From positions 310,001 to 374,000 of the forward strand of contig NZ_CP020950.1 of assembly GCF_000172795.2 (NCBI RefSeq): a stretch of 64,000 nucleotides of DNA, in the 5' to 3' direction. This DNA is from Rhizobium sp. CIAT894 (GTDB lineage: Bacteria; Pseudomonadota; Alphaproteobacteria; Rhizobiales; Rhizobiaceae). A model generated the notes under the pieces. That model was not told the origin of the DNA. It made no database searches and saw only the letters and a list, made by a program, of their open reading frames with translations. How positions within the stretch are numbered: position 1 is the stretch's first letter; each line of letters begins with the position of its first letter. Shown piece after piece: positions 48,091-61,370 of this stretch. The translations under genes and the position numbers were made by a program.

Positions 48091-48606
48091 TTTGGTATTT
48101 CCTGCTGCTGTTTTTGAAGCACGCACTGTGCGATCGAAGCAGTGGCCACCCCGATGCATGTCGGCGCCGTTGCTCGGGTTCGCGCTATAGCCAGTCCGGA
48201 TCGTCAAATGTTTCGCCGTCACTCGCGTCTGAGATCATTCCTAATGCATCATCACGGGAGATTGGTAAAATGGATTGTATGAATGGAATTATCGATGCTT
48301 TGTATGTCGAATATACGGGTTTCTTAGACTTTGACGTGACCTCCCTGGCACTCGCGGCGTAAAGACGACCGCGCGTCCCCTCCAGCGGCCGAAAGCACGG
48401 ATGCGTTGGACCAGTTGACCCAACTGCGCCCTCCCCGGTTTACCCACCTATGTCCCGGAGTGGCGATGAACGGTCGCCAGCTAGTCCTAACCGCCTGCGC
48501 AAAGCTCGCTTCGGCAACCTGCAACGGCGCGAGCGGTTGGTCGCGGTTTCTGATGGAACTTCATCAGGGACGCACGTTCTGTTTATTGAAGCTAGCGATC
48601 TACGTC
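48091..48606. other. stretch without a supported gene
   Basis: Short frames only. One on the plus strand (48466-48638) is open for about 58 codons but resembles nothing I recognise. No promoter or structure was recognised. Confidence 0.4.
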
Positions 48607-49128
48607 CTATTCGCGATCGTCTGCAGTGGCGCTGGTAGACGCGACTTTCATGGCACGATCGCCGCTATCGCTACCAGTCTCGTCTATGCGGCTTAGTAAG
48701 CTGAAAATATCTTGCAAGATCTCTTCATCGAAAGTCCGCAACTTCACGATAGTAGCCAGCAGCAGAACCGCTTTGGTTTCAGTTTCGCCCCAAAGATAAG
48801 GTGCCGCCGGGGCGATAATCTCTTCCGGAGTGGCATCCAAAACCTCACACAGATGAATCAGTCGGCTCACGGTCAAGCGGGATACTCCATTTTCGTACCG
48901 GCCATAGACCTGCTTAGTGATGCCAAGCAAGGGCGCCAGTTTCGAACGCGGGAGTTTTCGCTTATCGCGGGCTTCTCGAAGGCTGATGCTGATCAAGTTT
49001 TCGAGTTCGGCGCTAAGTGCAATCCGTCCGTCAAAAGGTTTTCGATAGACCGGCTTGTCTATGCCTGGATCATCGACTTGTTGCAAACCGAGTTCATTAA
49101 TCCATTGCTTCAATGGTGGTCCTGACAT
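48607..49128 (-). CDS. XRE-family regulator, copy 1
   Basis: 173 residues from ATG 49128 (MSGPPLKQWI), with CGGAG before it; upstream in-frame codons lack conservation with copy 2. The central XRE helix-turn-helix is ARDKRKLPRSKLAPLLGITKQVYGRYENG, followed by LTVSRLIHLCEVLDATPEEII and the APYLWG motif. It aligns along its length with the gene at 51661-52188 (shared DKPVYRKPxxG start, VYGRYE, APHLWG). NGR234 encodes similar regulators (y4wC type), the targets of which are not clear to me. Confidence 0.82.
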   Translation of the reverse strand: MSGPPLKQWINELGLQQVDDPGIDKPVYRKPFDGRIALSAELENLISISLREARDKRKLPRSKLAPLLGITKQVYGRYENGVSRLTVSRLIHLCEVLDATPEEIIAPAAPYLWGETETKAVLLLATIVKLRTFDEEILQDIFSLLSRIDETGSDSGDRAMKVASTSATADDRE

Positions 49129-50209
49129 TGCTCCGACTGAGGTAAATGCGCCGAAGCTCTTTATACGGAAAGTGATGGGCTTGGAACCACCAATGTTTCG
49201 TTTCGATCTCATTTGGCGCATTTTGGGCCACGCGGACCTCACCCGATAGCTATCGTTCACCAAAATATATCTGTGATTGTAAGTACATAGACATAGATCA
49301 CACCGAAATCGCTTCACGCAAGGATTATCCACTTGCGCCAAATTGGCTATGACCCTCAGTGATTTTGGTGATAACGGAGCGCCACGACGACAGAGGCAAT
49401 CCGTCGAGCAATAGTGAAGAGAGCCTGAAAACGCTTTCGAAGCGATACGGGATCAACCAGAAAACCGTGGCGAAATGGAAGAAGCGGACATCGTTGGTCG
49501 ACCTTCCTACAGGCCCAAGGACCCGCACTCGACGACCCTTTCCCTCGAAGAAGGCCGCTATCGTCGCCTTCCGCCGGCACACGTTGCTGCCGCTCGATGA
49601 TTGCCTCTACGCTCTTCAGCCGATCATTTCACATCTGACGCGTTCGTCGTTGCACAGGTGTTTGCAGCGCCACGGCATTTCACGTCTGCCGGAGGTCAGA
49701 GGCGACAAGGAGCCGAAGAAGAAGTTCAAAAGCTATCCGGTCGCTTACTTCCACATCGATATTGACGAGGTGCAGACGGCCGAGGGCAAGCTCTATCTCT
49801 TTGTCGCAATTGACTGAACATCCAAGTTCGCGTTCGCGGAACTCTACACCAAAGCCGGCAAGATGAATGCCGCTCAGTTCTTGCGCAATCTGATCGCGGC
49901 AGTGCCCCACACCATTCACACCGTTTTGACCGACAATGGCATTCAGTTCACCAACCGAGCTTGTGATCGAAATGCCTTCCAGCACATCTTCGATTGGGTC
50001 TGCGACGATCACAGCATCGAGCACCGTCTGACCAAGGTGAAGCACCCCTGGACCAACGGACAGGTCGAACGGATGAACCGAACGATCAAGGAAGCCACCG
50101 TCAAGCGCTTCCACTACGACGATCACGCTCAATTGAAAAAACATCTGGCTGACTTTATCGACGCCTACAATTTCGGGCGCCGGCTCAAGACGCTAGGAGC
50201 TGTGGACAC

Positions 50210-50596
50210 TTATCTGAGCCATAGGATTGTTGCGGCCAGAGCGATCATGGCTTTGTAGTTTCGAACGGTTTTCTCATATCGTGTGGCGATACGTCGAAAC
50301 TGCTTGAGCTTCGAGAAGCAGCATTCGACGAGATAACGCTGAGCATAGAGTTGCTTGTCGAGCGGATACTTCTTGGCACGCGAGGGGTTGTTCGGGATGA
50401 CCGCTTGCGCGCCCTTGTCGGCAATGAGTTTGCGTAGCCGGTCGCTGTCGTAGGCCGTATCGGCCATGACGACCTCGGCTGGTAGGTCTTCGATCAGGAG
50501 ATCGGCTTGCGGTGCATCGCCTTTCTGACCGGCGGTCAGAATGAAACGAACGGGACATCCAAGGCCACGCACGGCCATATGGATTTTGGTGCTCAA
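50210..50596 (-). CDS. IS5/IS427 transposase OrfB part
   Basis: 128 residues with the C-terminal catalytic half: MADTAYDSDRLRKLIADKG (second Asp) and YLVECCFSKLKQFRRIATRYE (catalytic Glu region). It overlaps the end of the upstream frame by 4 bp, the layout in which IS427-type elements make a fused OrfAB by frameshifting. Confidence 0.88.
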   Translation of the reverse strand: MSTKIHMAVRGLGCPVRFILTAGQKGDAPQADLLIEDLPAEVVMADTAYDSDRLRKLIADKGAQAVIPNNPSRAKKYPLDKQLYAQRYLVECCFSKLKQFRRIATRYEKTVRNYKAMIALAATILWLR

Positions 50597-50982
50597 GCCG
50601 CCGCGGGAACGGCCAAGGGCCTGATCTTCAGCCCCTTTTTTGCGCCGGAGGCGTGCTGGTGGGCGCGAATAATAGTGCTGTCGACGATCAGATATTCGAA
50701 GTCGGCATCCTCCGACATCGCCTCAAAGACACGCCACCAGACACCCTTTTGGCTCCAGCGGCTGAAGCGGCGAAACACGCTGTTCCAATCACCGAACACC
50801 TCCGGCAGGTCGCGCCAGGGTGAACCCGTCCGCACGATCCACAAGACCGCTTCCACAAACATGCGATTGTCACGTCCAGACGAACCGCGCGTGCGATCGT
50901 CGCCAATGATATGACGAGACATCGGCTCCCACTGGTCATCTCGAAGAATGAGACGATCTAAAACACCCATGACTGCCTCCAA
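50593..50982 (-). CDS. IS5/IS427 transposase OrfA part
   Basis: 129 residues: VLDRLILRDDQWEPMSRHI, then WIVRTGSPWRDLPEVFGDW, FRRFSRWSQKGVW, and EYLIVDSTIIRAHQHASGAK carrying the first catalytic Asp. Together with the following frame it forms the complete transposase. Confidence 0.88.
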   Translation of the reverse strand: MEAVMGVLDRLILRDDQWEPMSRHIIGDDRTRGSSGRDNRMFVEAVLWIVRTGSPWRDLPEVFGDWNSVFRRFSRWSQKGVWWRVFEAMSEDADFEYLIVDSTIIRAHQHASGAKKGLKIRPLAVPAAA

Positions 50983-51146
50983 AAGACAGTCTTGAATCTG
51001 ATTTGCTCACCTTTGGGAATCCCAAGAGTCCACGACTCCTAAAGGGCCTTACGCCTTACGAGTTCATCTGCAGACAATGGACTTTGGAGCCGGATCGATT
51101 CATCATCGACCCCATCCATCAAATGCCGGGACTAAACATCTAGGCG

Positions 51147-51434
51147 ATGCCCTTACCTCTGAACGGCGACAGCCATGAACAGCGTTTCCAGTCTCAGCGA
51201 CTCGACCCCATTTTCGCGGAACCTGATCGTGATGTCAAAAGGCTATTTCCGAGCCGAATGGCAAAAAGGATCGGCGCGATGGAACGGAGGCGCGGAGAGG
51301 ACGGGCTTAGATTCAGCAATCGAAATCAAAGCATGCGCGCCGGCGGCTCGAATACCCACATGGCATTGAGCGGGAAAACCCAACGAGGGAGTTTAACACA
51401 GACCCTACTGTCGAAGCAAAGCGCATGCAAATAG
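51147..51434 (+). CDS. hypothetical protein after the IS481 remnant
   Basis: A 95-codon frame starting just after the IS481 stop. The product is Arg/Ser-rich and matches no family I know; alternative frames here are also open. It may be noise at the end of the element. Confidence 0.15.
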   Translation: MPLPLNGDSHEQRFQSQRLDPIFAEPDRDVKRLFPSRMAKRIGAMERRRGEDGLRFSNRNQSMRAGGSNTHMALSGKTQRGSLTQTLLSKQSACK

Positions 51435-51660
51435 ACTTGGCGTCGCTTCCGACGAATCGCTCGAGCATCGAGCGAGATCAACGCCAACCAAAGATCGAAA
51501 AATTGCGCAATCGGCGCGTATTGTTGATCAGACGGAAATTCGAGTGAAAAACTAAGTTGTGAGATTGCGGGTGTCTGCACACCGACGACAGCGCGTCGGC
51601 TGCGACAGCTATCACCAATACTGCTAACTACTGGTCGGGGGCGTCATAGACAAACCCAGC

Positions 51661-52188
51661 TCACTTCACGGGCTCCGCGACATCACTGATACCTCTGTCG
51701 CTCTCGTCGTCATCGGGGATCATTCGCTGCAGGAGCCGAATAAGATCGCGCGTCGTGCCGTTCGGAAGTCTCCTAAGAATCCTCGCCAGTGTGAGACAAT
51801 CCTCGGCCTCCTCCGATGTGCGGCCCCAAAGATGTGGCGCAGCTTCAAAGATCATATCGATAGGCATGAAGCCAAGAATCTCACACAGATGGATCATCCG
51901 AGTAACAGTCATTTTGGAAAATGCCCGCTCGTAGCGTCCGTATACAGGGATGGACAGACCAAGCATTGGAGCAACGTCTGCGCGAGACAGGCCCTGCGCT
52001 TCGCGTGTCTTTTTCAGGAACGCGCTGATCAATTCCTCCATGTGACCCAACGATGTAATTTCGCCGCCGAAACCTGGCTTTCGATAGATCGCCTTGTCAA
52101 CCTCCGGATCGGCGGTGCTGACGAGGCCTCTCGAACTTCTGTAGCTTGCTAGATCTTCCGTCACCGCACGTCCCTGTTTTCCTGCCAC
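51661..52188 (-). CDS. XRE-family regulator, copy 2
   Basis: 175 residues. The helix-turn-helix is TREAQGLSRADVAPMLGLSIPVYGRYE, followed by MTVTRMIHLCEILGFMPIDMIFE and APHLWG. The N-terminus has STADPEVDKAIYRKPGFGG, parallel to copy 1. The acidic C-terminal tail (MIPDDDESDRG) differs from copy 1. Stand-alone gene with a long upstream spacer. Similar proteins are common on rhizobial symbiotic replicons; the target is unknown. Confidence 0.82.
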   Translation of the reverse strand: MAGKQGRAVTEDLASYRSSRGLVSTADPEVDKAIYRKPGFGGEITSLGHMEELISAFLKKTREAQGLSRADVAPMLGLSIPVYGRYERAFSKMTVTRMIHLCEILGFMPIDMIFEAAPHLWGRTSEEAEDCLTLARILRRLPNGTTRDLIRLLQRMIPDDDESDRGISDVAEPVK

Positions 52189-52720
52189 TCGTTGTAGGCT
52201 TGAGCCAACCTGAACCGATTTGAACCACTTGTCATCGCCACACTACAACCGTTTTAAATACCCATTTTGGGCATTTTTTGTGTTATAGCAAATATTTGAG
52301 AGTTTAGCCAAATTGCTTCATGAATGCATTCAAAGCAGTCTCGCTAGACCGGTGGCCCAGTTCCATGAAAGATGAGTCGGCTATGGCCGCACCCGCCACT
52401 GAATCATCTAGGTTGCGTCGAATTTGAGCGAAAATTCACATTCAATGCTCAACATCTTCTAAGCGGTCTTCGTTGAGGACGATAAGACATAATCCTCGAA
52501 AACCGATCCATTTCCCCGTCCCACGATATCCCATTTGGCTAGCTGGGAAAGCTCCGCCGTGCTGGAAATCACTCAGCCAAGAACCCATATCGGTTACCGC
52601 TCCCGCTAGCGTGTAGGTTCGATGCTCTCTGAAAATTCCGGCATCATGGAGCAAGTGCCACAAACGTGAACTTTGCTAAACGAAGCCGCCACCTTATCGC
52701 ATCCACACAAAGGGCTTGAA
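52189..52720. other. spacer upstream of XRE copy 2
   Basis: AT-richer spacer. On the minus strand a 73-codon frame (52442-52663, TTG start) ends in FRGLCLIVLNEDRLEDVEH and may be a small gene or the tail of a lost one. No recognisable domain and no ribosome site were found, so it is not listed as a gene. Confidence 0.35.
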
Positions 52721-52724
52721 ATAG

Positions 52725-52878
52725 TCGACCGGGAGGGTTATATCATTGTAAGCAGCAGACAACGAGGCTTCCGAAAGGTCGCTGTTGCAGGTGCAACCTT
52801 AGAGGTCAGTATACCACGGTAAGGCACACGCGTTCGGCGGAAACGCCATGGGAAGGCTCCTTTAGGGGGCTTTTTTTT
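52725..52878 (+). ncRNA. candidate small RNA with terminator
   Basis: The segment has no good reading frame but contains a perfect GNRA hairpin (GGCG-GAAA-CGCC, 52836-52847) directly before an intrinsic terminator. Shorter complementary words lie upstream (AGGTGCAACCT near 52790). The 5' end is a guess. It could be a trans-acting sRNA, an antisense RNA or a leader whose gene was lost. Confidence 0.4.
52856..52878 (+). terminator. intrinsic terminator
   Basis: Stem GCTCC/GGGGC with loop TTTAG (52856-52870), followed by eight T residues (52871-52878). Classic Rho-independent layout for a plus-strand transcript ending here, although no protein gene lies immediately upstream. Confidence 0.7.
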
Positions 52879-53440
52879 GCTTCTAGGGCACCCTTATTTG
52901 CTGGAAATGAGCCTTTTTTACGAGTTGGCAGACGCTACACCTTCGCTTGATGCGGCTGAAATTAATTCTTTCTGATCAGCGCTTTTTACCACCAGTTCTA
53001 CGTTGTGTTCTCTGATCTGCTCGGGAAAAGATAATGAACAACAAGATCATTAAGGCCAGAGGTCAGGACAGGGCCTGAAACGGCAAGGTTACCTGCCCAG
53101 TAAGGCATACAGAGGTAGGCACAAGATGCTCGAACGTGAATCTACCTTGCGGATGTTCGATTGTTGGGAACGAGTCGTTAATAGTCGTCATGAGGCGTGG
53201 TCACCCGAAGACAGCTCTCACGATCTGGACCCCTTTACTGAACTGGATTATAAATTGCGCTGGGTAGTCTGGCTCTGAGACATTGAATTTTCTCCCGATA
53301 TAAGGGCACGGGTTTGACAACCTTACGAAAGTGCTAACCCCTGAACGTGGTTTCGTTCTCCTGGTAAGGGTTCTTTCATGTTCAAATCGATACGAATAGA
53401 GCACTGACCTTTCGCTTCCGTCCTTACGACGGAGTTGTCT
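52879..53440. other. stretch without a recognisable gene
   Basis: No reading frame with a domain on either strand and no repeat recognised. A minus-strand frame of 98 codons (53201-53497) overlaps the IS1595 relic and looks like noise. Confidence 0.4.
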
Positions 53441-53586
53441 GCTTATGTCTCGCGAATCGACCGGAAGCCTGAACATGCTGCAGGAGCGAATTCCCATCCT
53501 GAGACCGAATTCCTACGACGCCTTCTCCGCAGGAGACCGAAGGTTTCGAAATACGACCAGTGCGCTTGGCCTGACCCGAGAGAGGC

Positions 53587-54220
53587 TTCGGGCAGCCGAG
53601 GACGACACCTACGGCCTGTTCGTTGACTTCCGTTGGCCCAAGAACGTCGGGAAGCCATATTGCCCTCGCTGCGGCTGCCTGGAGCCGTACGGCGTGGTCG
53701 TTCTGATGCTCGGAGCCGGAATGCCGCGCCGAATTGTCGGTTTTCGCCAACCGCAAGCTTTCATTCAAGAAGATCATCATGGCAATCTGGGAGGAGGCAA
53801 TCTGGGAGGAGATCACGGCCGCCAAGGGCATGGCGGCGCTCCATCTGAGCCGCAAGGTCAACGTCCAGTACAAGACCGCCTACTTCCTGCTGCAGAAGCT
53901 CCGGGAGGCAGCCGACCTTCGCCGTGATGCGATCAAGCTGCACGGTACGGTGCAGATCGACGGCAAGTATGTGGGCGGCGTCCTCCGCAAGGTGACAAGA
54001 AGGAAGAGCGCAAGGACGGGCGCAAGAAGGAAAATCAGAACGGCAAGCGCATGTGAGTTCTGGCGCTGAGGGAGGCCAACCGCCATGCAACGAACAGAAC
54101 GGTGACGCGGGTGATCCTGGACGAGAACGGCAAGGATGCATGGGCGGCCGTCGCCAAGCATGTCGAGCCGAAGGCGCTCCTGATCGCTGACGAACACAAG
54201 GCGCAACCAGGGCTTTGAAA
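53587..54220 (+). pseudogene. IS1595-family transposase remnant
   Basis: Pieces in different frames: FRWPKNVGKPYCPRCGC (zinc-ribbon start), FANRKLSFKKIIMAIWE, AAKGMAALHLSRKVNVQYKTAYFLLQKLRE, and IKLHGTVQIDGKYVGG (first catalytic Asp). A later frame reads VTRVILDENGKDAWAAVAKH. At least three frame breaks; not functional. Confidence 0.8.
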
Positions 54221-54239
54221 GAAAGCGCTGTATAGGTCC

Positions 54240-54480
54240 GCCTGCTCCGCCCTTTTAGTCCGCTAGCAAAAGGCGGTAAGGGACCGACTTCTCGAAGCGG
54301 TTTCCTGCCGGCCGACAAGGGCTACGGCAGCGCTGAAATCCTCGCCAAGCCGGTCGAGTGTAAGGCTTCGGCAACATCGCGCCGAAGAACCACTGGAAGG
54401 GCTCAGTCGTCTTCTCACGCTGGGTCTATCGGCAGCGTAACCTCGTGAAACGTCAAAAGCATCGGTTCGATCGTAATTGA
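54240..54480 (+). pseudogene. IS5-family transposase C-terminal remnant
   Basis: Readable pieces LPADKGYGSAEILAKPVE and GNIAPKNHWKGSVVFSRWVYRQRNLV resemble the second catalytic Asp region and the pre-Glu region of IS5-type transposases (typical ADKGYDSDxL and LYKxRNxIER). Frame breaks are present. Confidence 0.55.
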
Positions 54481-54687
54481 CGCAAAGCTCACAGTCGTGT
54501 GCGATCGCGCACATTGACAGGCTGGCATGATGCAAGCGCCGACGTGTATTGTGACCTCAACCCAAATCACTCCAATGCTGGGTTGGCCTTCGGACGGATC
54601 GCTCGCAAGGTTGACGCTGTTCAAATAGTAGGCGGAGTGGCACAATCCGCGACTCCCGACACACGGTGAGCACCGGAAGGCGCCCTC

Positions 54688-54703
54688 TGTCGCCATTGAA
54701 ACA
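54688..54703. promoter_or_regulatory. orphan NifA box
   Basis: TGT-N10-ACA (TGTCGCCATTGAAACA), only about 20 bp before a perfect -24/-12 promoter, closer than the usual 80-150 bp. Confidence 0.5.
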
Positions 54704-54722
54704 TTCACTAACAATGATCTAG

Positions 54723-54738
54723 TGGCACACCAATTGCT
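54723..54738 (+). promoter_or_regulatory. orphan sigma54 promoter
   Basis: TGGCACACCAATTGCT, a near-perfect -24/-12 match pointing rightwards. No conserved gene starts directly after it. A 17-codon frame (54766, MVPVQAPVATIDDDQHP) and a 147-codon frame of unknown type (54802-55245) follow, then the group II intron and ggps2. Confidence 0.7.
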
Positions 54739-55258
54739 TGTAGGAGCCCAGATCTCTGCCGGCAATGGTTCCGGTCCAAGCTCCAGTGGCTACTATCGAC
54801 GATGACCAACACCCTTAGATGTAAGGCCCATCTTCGCCCATGTCGTACCGTACGAACGGAGCTCGTCAGCGATCATCACGCGCGGCGGCGTGCAGCCGAT
54901 CCAAAGAGCTTTGTCACCAGCCACTGCTCAGCGCGGGAGCCTCTTCAGCTTTGGATCAAGACGTTGAGAGCGATGCCATTCTGGCCGACAGCGCCGCCGG
55001 AGCCAATGTTCTTCGCGCGCGATCGAAGTAACCGACGTTCAGATGTCATGTCGCCGCGAATGAGACTGCTTCAAGGGATTCCAGTGGGAGATCGCCTTGC
55101 CGAGTTAAGGCTCCCACTGGCACACGGTTTCATTGGTCACGCCGGTGCCGCATGTTGGCCCCCGCAGTCCGCTAAACTTAACGGTGCCCTAGAACCTGAA
55201 GAGACACAGCGAAATCGGCCTTTTGTTTGGCACCGGTTGGACTAGGCCCGTTTTCGTT
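54739..55258. other. transcribed-looking stretch without a recognised gene
   Basis: Lies between the orphan sigma54 promoter and the group II intron. The longest frame (54802-55245, plus) encodes a Pro/Arg/Ser-rich product with no known domain. No RNA gene was recognised. Confidence 0.4.
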
Positions 55259-55880
55259 GTGCGCCCAGCATGGGCGCACTCTTGTGGGTGGAAGTCCCAC
55301 CGTGAGCTGGTCATAGCGAGCGAAGTGAAGCGCAACTGCGTGAGGGTGACCGAGCGTGGGGAGGAAGCGTGGATCGAAACTGCGGGCCGATGGACAAGAA
55401 CCGGATATGAGGCGGTGCCGACCAGGGCGAGCGGGCAACGAACCGCGAAGCTCTTGTGACCAAGAGGCGGTGGCGTAAATCCGGCGGTCGTGCAGGGAAG
55501 GAGTGCGTTCTTACCTGGGGAGATCTCGCCTCATGCCTGAAAGGGCGACGGTGTCGAGCCGGAGCGAGAAGTCAGCAGAGGCCGTAGTAGGGAGCGTCCT
55601 GACGCGAACGAAGGGCCGAAGGAGCGGAAGGGAGAGCCGCTGGTTATCGGATTTGAATGGTCTCAGATGGTCGCGTCAGCGAAGCTCGCCGATCTGGCCG
55701 GTAGGGTGAAGCCCGAAGGGCCACGGCAGCGAGAAATCAAATCCGCCGAACCAGAACAAGCAAACCCAAGCGTCAGGCTGGGAGAACGACGAGCCTGACG
55801 ACTTCAACTGCTCCAACCGCCCGGTGCGGACCCGCATGCCGGGTGGTGTGGGAGGGGAGGAACCAACAGGTTCCCCCCTA
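55259..55880 (+). mobile_element. ORF-less group II intron remnant
   Basis: The 5' end begins GTGCGCCCAGCATGGGCGCAC and continues GTGGGTGGAAGTCCCACC, typical of the start and domain I of bacterial group II introns. The 3' part has CCGCCCGGTGCGGACCCGCAT and GCCGGGTGGTGTGGGAGG, like the sequence around domain V/VI of rhizobial introns. Only about 620 bp lie between, with no reverse transcriptase, so the protein gene has been deleted. It lies 30 bp before the ggps2 start. The exact 3' boundary is approximate. Confidence 0.65.
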
Positions 55881-55912
55881 TCCCGATTTCGTCTCAAAAG
55901 TGGAGATGCGAT

Positions 55913-56842
55913 ATGATTTCGAATCACCAAGCCGACGTGGTTGGCGATAGCGACAAGCTCATCGAGCAAGCGCTGCGAGCTGCCATGGATACTGCTCTAA
56001 GTCCGGCTGCGCCGGCTCACCTGCGTGGAGCGCTGGACGCGGCAGTGTTTCCAGGGGGCTCCCGGATGCGCCCCAAGCTCTGCTTGAAAGTCTCCTATGT
56101 GTGCGGCGAAAAAGATCCTGAGCTGGCGACAAGAGCCGCGGCAGCAATTGAATTGCTGCACTGTGCCTCGTTGGTGCATGACGACCTGCCTTGCTTCGAT
56201 AACGCGGCGCTACGCCGCGGCAGACCAACGGTGCACCGGCTTTTCGGAGAGCCTATCGCCGTTTTGACCGGCGATGCCTTGATTGTGATGGCTTTCAAAT
56301 ACCTCAGCTTGCAGGCTGCGCTAACACCTGAGTTGGGCGCGCGCATGATCGAGGTGGTTGCGGAGGCGGTCGGCCCCAGTCACGGACTGATCGCCGGACA
56401 GTCGATGGAGGCAATGACGCACGTCCCAATCGACCGCTATCACCATTACAAGACCGGCTCCCTCTTTGTCGCGGCGGCTACTTGCGGTGCCCTGGCAAGT
56501 GGCGCAGATCCGGCCCCATGGTCTAAGGTGGGGGAATTGCTCGGGCACGCGTATCAGATCGCCGACGACATCGCAGATACAGTCGGCCGCGCAGAAGTGC
56601 TTGGCAAATTGCCTGCCGTGGACACGCAGCTGAATCGACCCAGTATCGTTCGCGGCCAAGGATTGGACAGCGCAGCCGCCAGATTTTATGCGTATCTCGA
56701 ACAGATAGGTGACACCATTCCTGCCAGCCCTCAAAAACGGTCCTTCGTTGACTGGCTTAATCATGCACTTTGCAAAGGCGTGGCTGGACCGGGAAAAGCC
56801 GGTCTGATTCAACAAACGGCGCTGGATTGCGCGCCTTTGTAA
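55913..56842 (+). CDS. geranylgeranyl diphosphate synthase GGPS2
   Basis: Trans-prenyltransferase of 309 residues that would condense IPP with allylic diphosphates to GGPP. First aspartate-rich motif HDDLPCFDNAALRRG (DDx4D), second YQIADDIADTVG (DDxxD); GGSRMRPKLCLKVSY near residue 45 binds diphosphate. ATG 55913 has AGTGGAGATGCG upstream. It converges on the gibberellin operon from the other side. Some rhizobia with a broken operon ggps are known to carry such a second synthase, so it probably supplies GGPP to CPS here. Confidence 0.9.
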   Translation: MISNHQADVVGDSDKLIEQALRAAMDTALSPAAPAHLRGALDAAVFPGGSRMRPKLCLKVSYVCGEKDPELATRAAAAIELLHCASLVHDDLPCFDNAALRRGRPTVHRLFGEPIAVLTGDALIVMAFKYLSLQAALTPELGARMIEVVAEAVGPSHGLIAGQSMEAMTHVPIDRYHHYKTGSLFVAAATCGALASGADPAPWSKVGELLGHAYQIADDIADTVGRAEVLGKLPAVDTQLNRPSIVRGQGLDSAAARFYAYLEQIGDTIPASPQKRSFVDWLNHALCKGVAGPGKAGLIQQTALDCAPL

Positions 56843-56971
56843 GCCCGAGTTACGGTGCGCATAACCTAGCCGGCGGCATCACTACCGCTTCATCGTCAAC
56901 AGCTGCTTCATGAACACTTCGTTCCCTGCATCGAACCGCTGGGCCGGCCGACAGAGCGGGCGACGCCGGCA

Positions 56972-60577
<3,606 letters not shown>

Positions 60578-60599
60578 GCGGGATGTTCCCTCTGCAGGC

Positions 60600-61226
60600 A
60601 GTTGACGAGAAGCGCGGCGAAGCGCACTTATGCTGGCGGCGGTCCGCCGGGCAGCGCGGCGGACCGCGGTGGGCAACCGCTCCGATCTGCGCCGTGGAAT
60701 CGAACACAATGTAGCATCTAGCGGTGCCGCCGGCCGATCGCAGCGGTACGGCGGCGCCTCCGTGCGGACCGGCACCAATGCGCACGGCGCGTGCTTGAAC
60801 AGATACCCTTTTGGCCCGCTGCACGGCCTGCGCCAACCGCTCCGCACGCGGGCGCAGCGAGGTGATGGCTTCCTCGGCCTCTGGCCATAGGCCCGGCACT
60901 GACTGGGGCGCTGCATGCAGCTTCGTGATCGGCACGCCGGTTGCTTTCTTCTCCGCCGCATGCTTGCCGGGGGCTTGCCCAGCGTCGCGTCATCCGCTGG
61001 CGTGTCATCCTCGACCACCTACAATACAAGGCCGAAACAGGCGCGATAGCGATCCAGTGCGCGGTACAGCGTAACGCGCGGCATCCTCCGCGACGGCGCA
61101 TAGCGCGCCCATGCCTATGGACGCGCGCACCGGCAATCCGCCGCACGCCTGCGCGCCCGATCCGCCGAACGGGGAAACGCCAGTTCGGTCGTCGCTTAGC
61201 GTGGAACCCTTCTGCATGTTGTTCAT
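60600..61226 (-). pseudogene. ggps1 remnant of the gibberellin operon
   Basis: ATG 61226 has an adjacent AAGGAG and begins MNNMQKGSTLSDDRTG; the frame then turns into pieces. Other frames read VVEDDTPADDATLGKPPA, PITKLHAAPQSVPGLWPEA and LAQAVQRAK, resembling the C-terminal third of a GGPP synthase (DDxxD and ATLGK region). The central part with the first aspartate motif is missing and the remainder is frameshifted. The position between CYP117 and CPS is that of operon ggps. Confidence 0.75.
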
Positions 61227-61370
61227 CTCCTTCTACCTGACAGAGAATGCCGCGGCGAGCGGCGAGCCGCCGCGGTGCTGCCGGCGTCGCACCGCGCGCG
61301 CGCGCCGAGTGCAGCAATGCCACCCATCGTCGTCGCCGCTGCCTCTTGACACGGGGCAGAGGATCCCAGC

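Larger units (their letters stand above)
50196..51039 (-). mobile_element. IS5-family (IS427-like) element inside IS481
   Basis: 844 bp with imperfect inverted ends GGAGCTGTGGACACTT (50196) and GGAGTCGTGGACTCTT (complement, ending 51039). It is flanked by a TA dinucleotide on both sides (50194-50195 and 51040-51041), consistent with a 2-bp target duplication; removing it restores the IS481 reading frame. Confidence 0.88.
49359..51143 (+). pseudogene. IS481-family transposase, nonsense mutated and split by IS5
   Basis: The transposase begins MILVITERHDDRGN with LSKRYGINQKTVAKWKKR, and its DDE core starts YFHIDIDEVQTAEGKLYLF. At 49815 the frame meets TGA where the family has Arg (DRTSKFAF), probably from CGA. 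The frame then continues (VLTDNGIQFTNRA, QVERMNRTIKEAT) to about 50195, where the IS5 element interrupts it. Beyond the IS5 element the tail resumes (GLTPYEFICRQWTLEPDRF ... QMPGLNI, stop at 51143). Confidence 0.88.
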
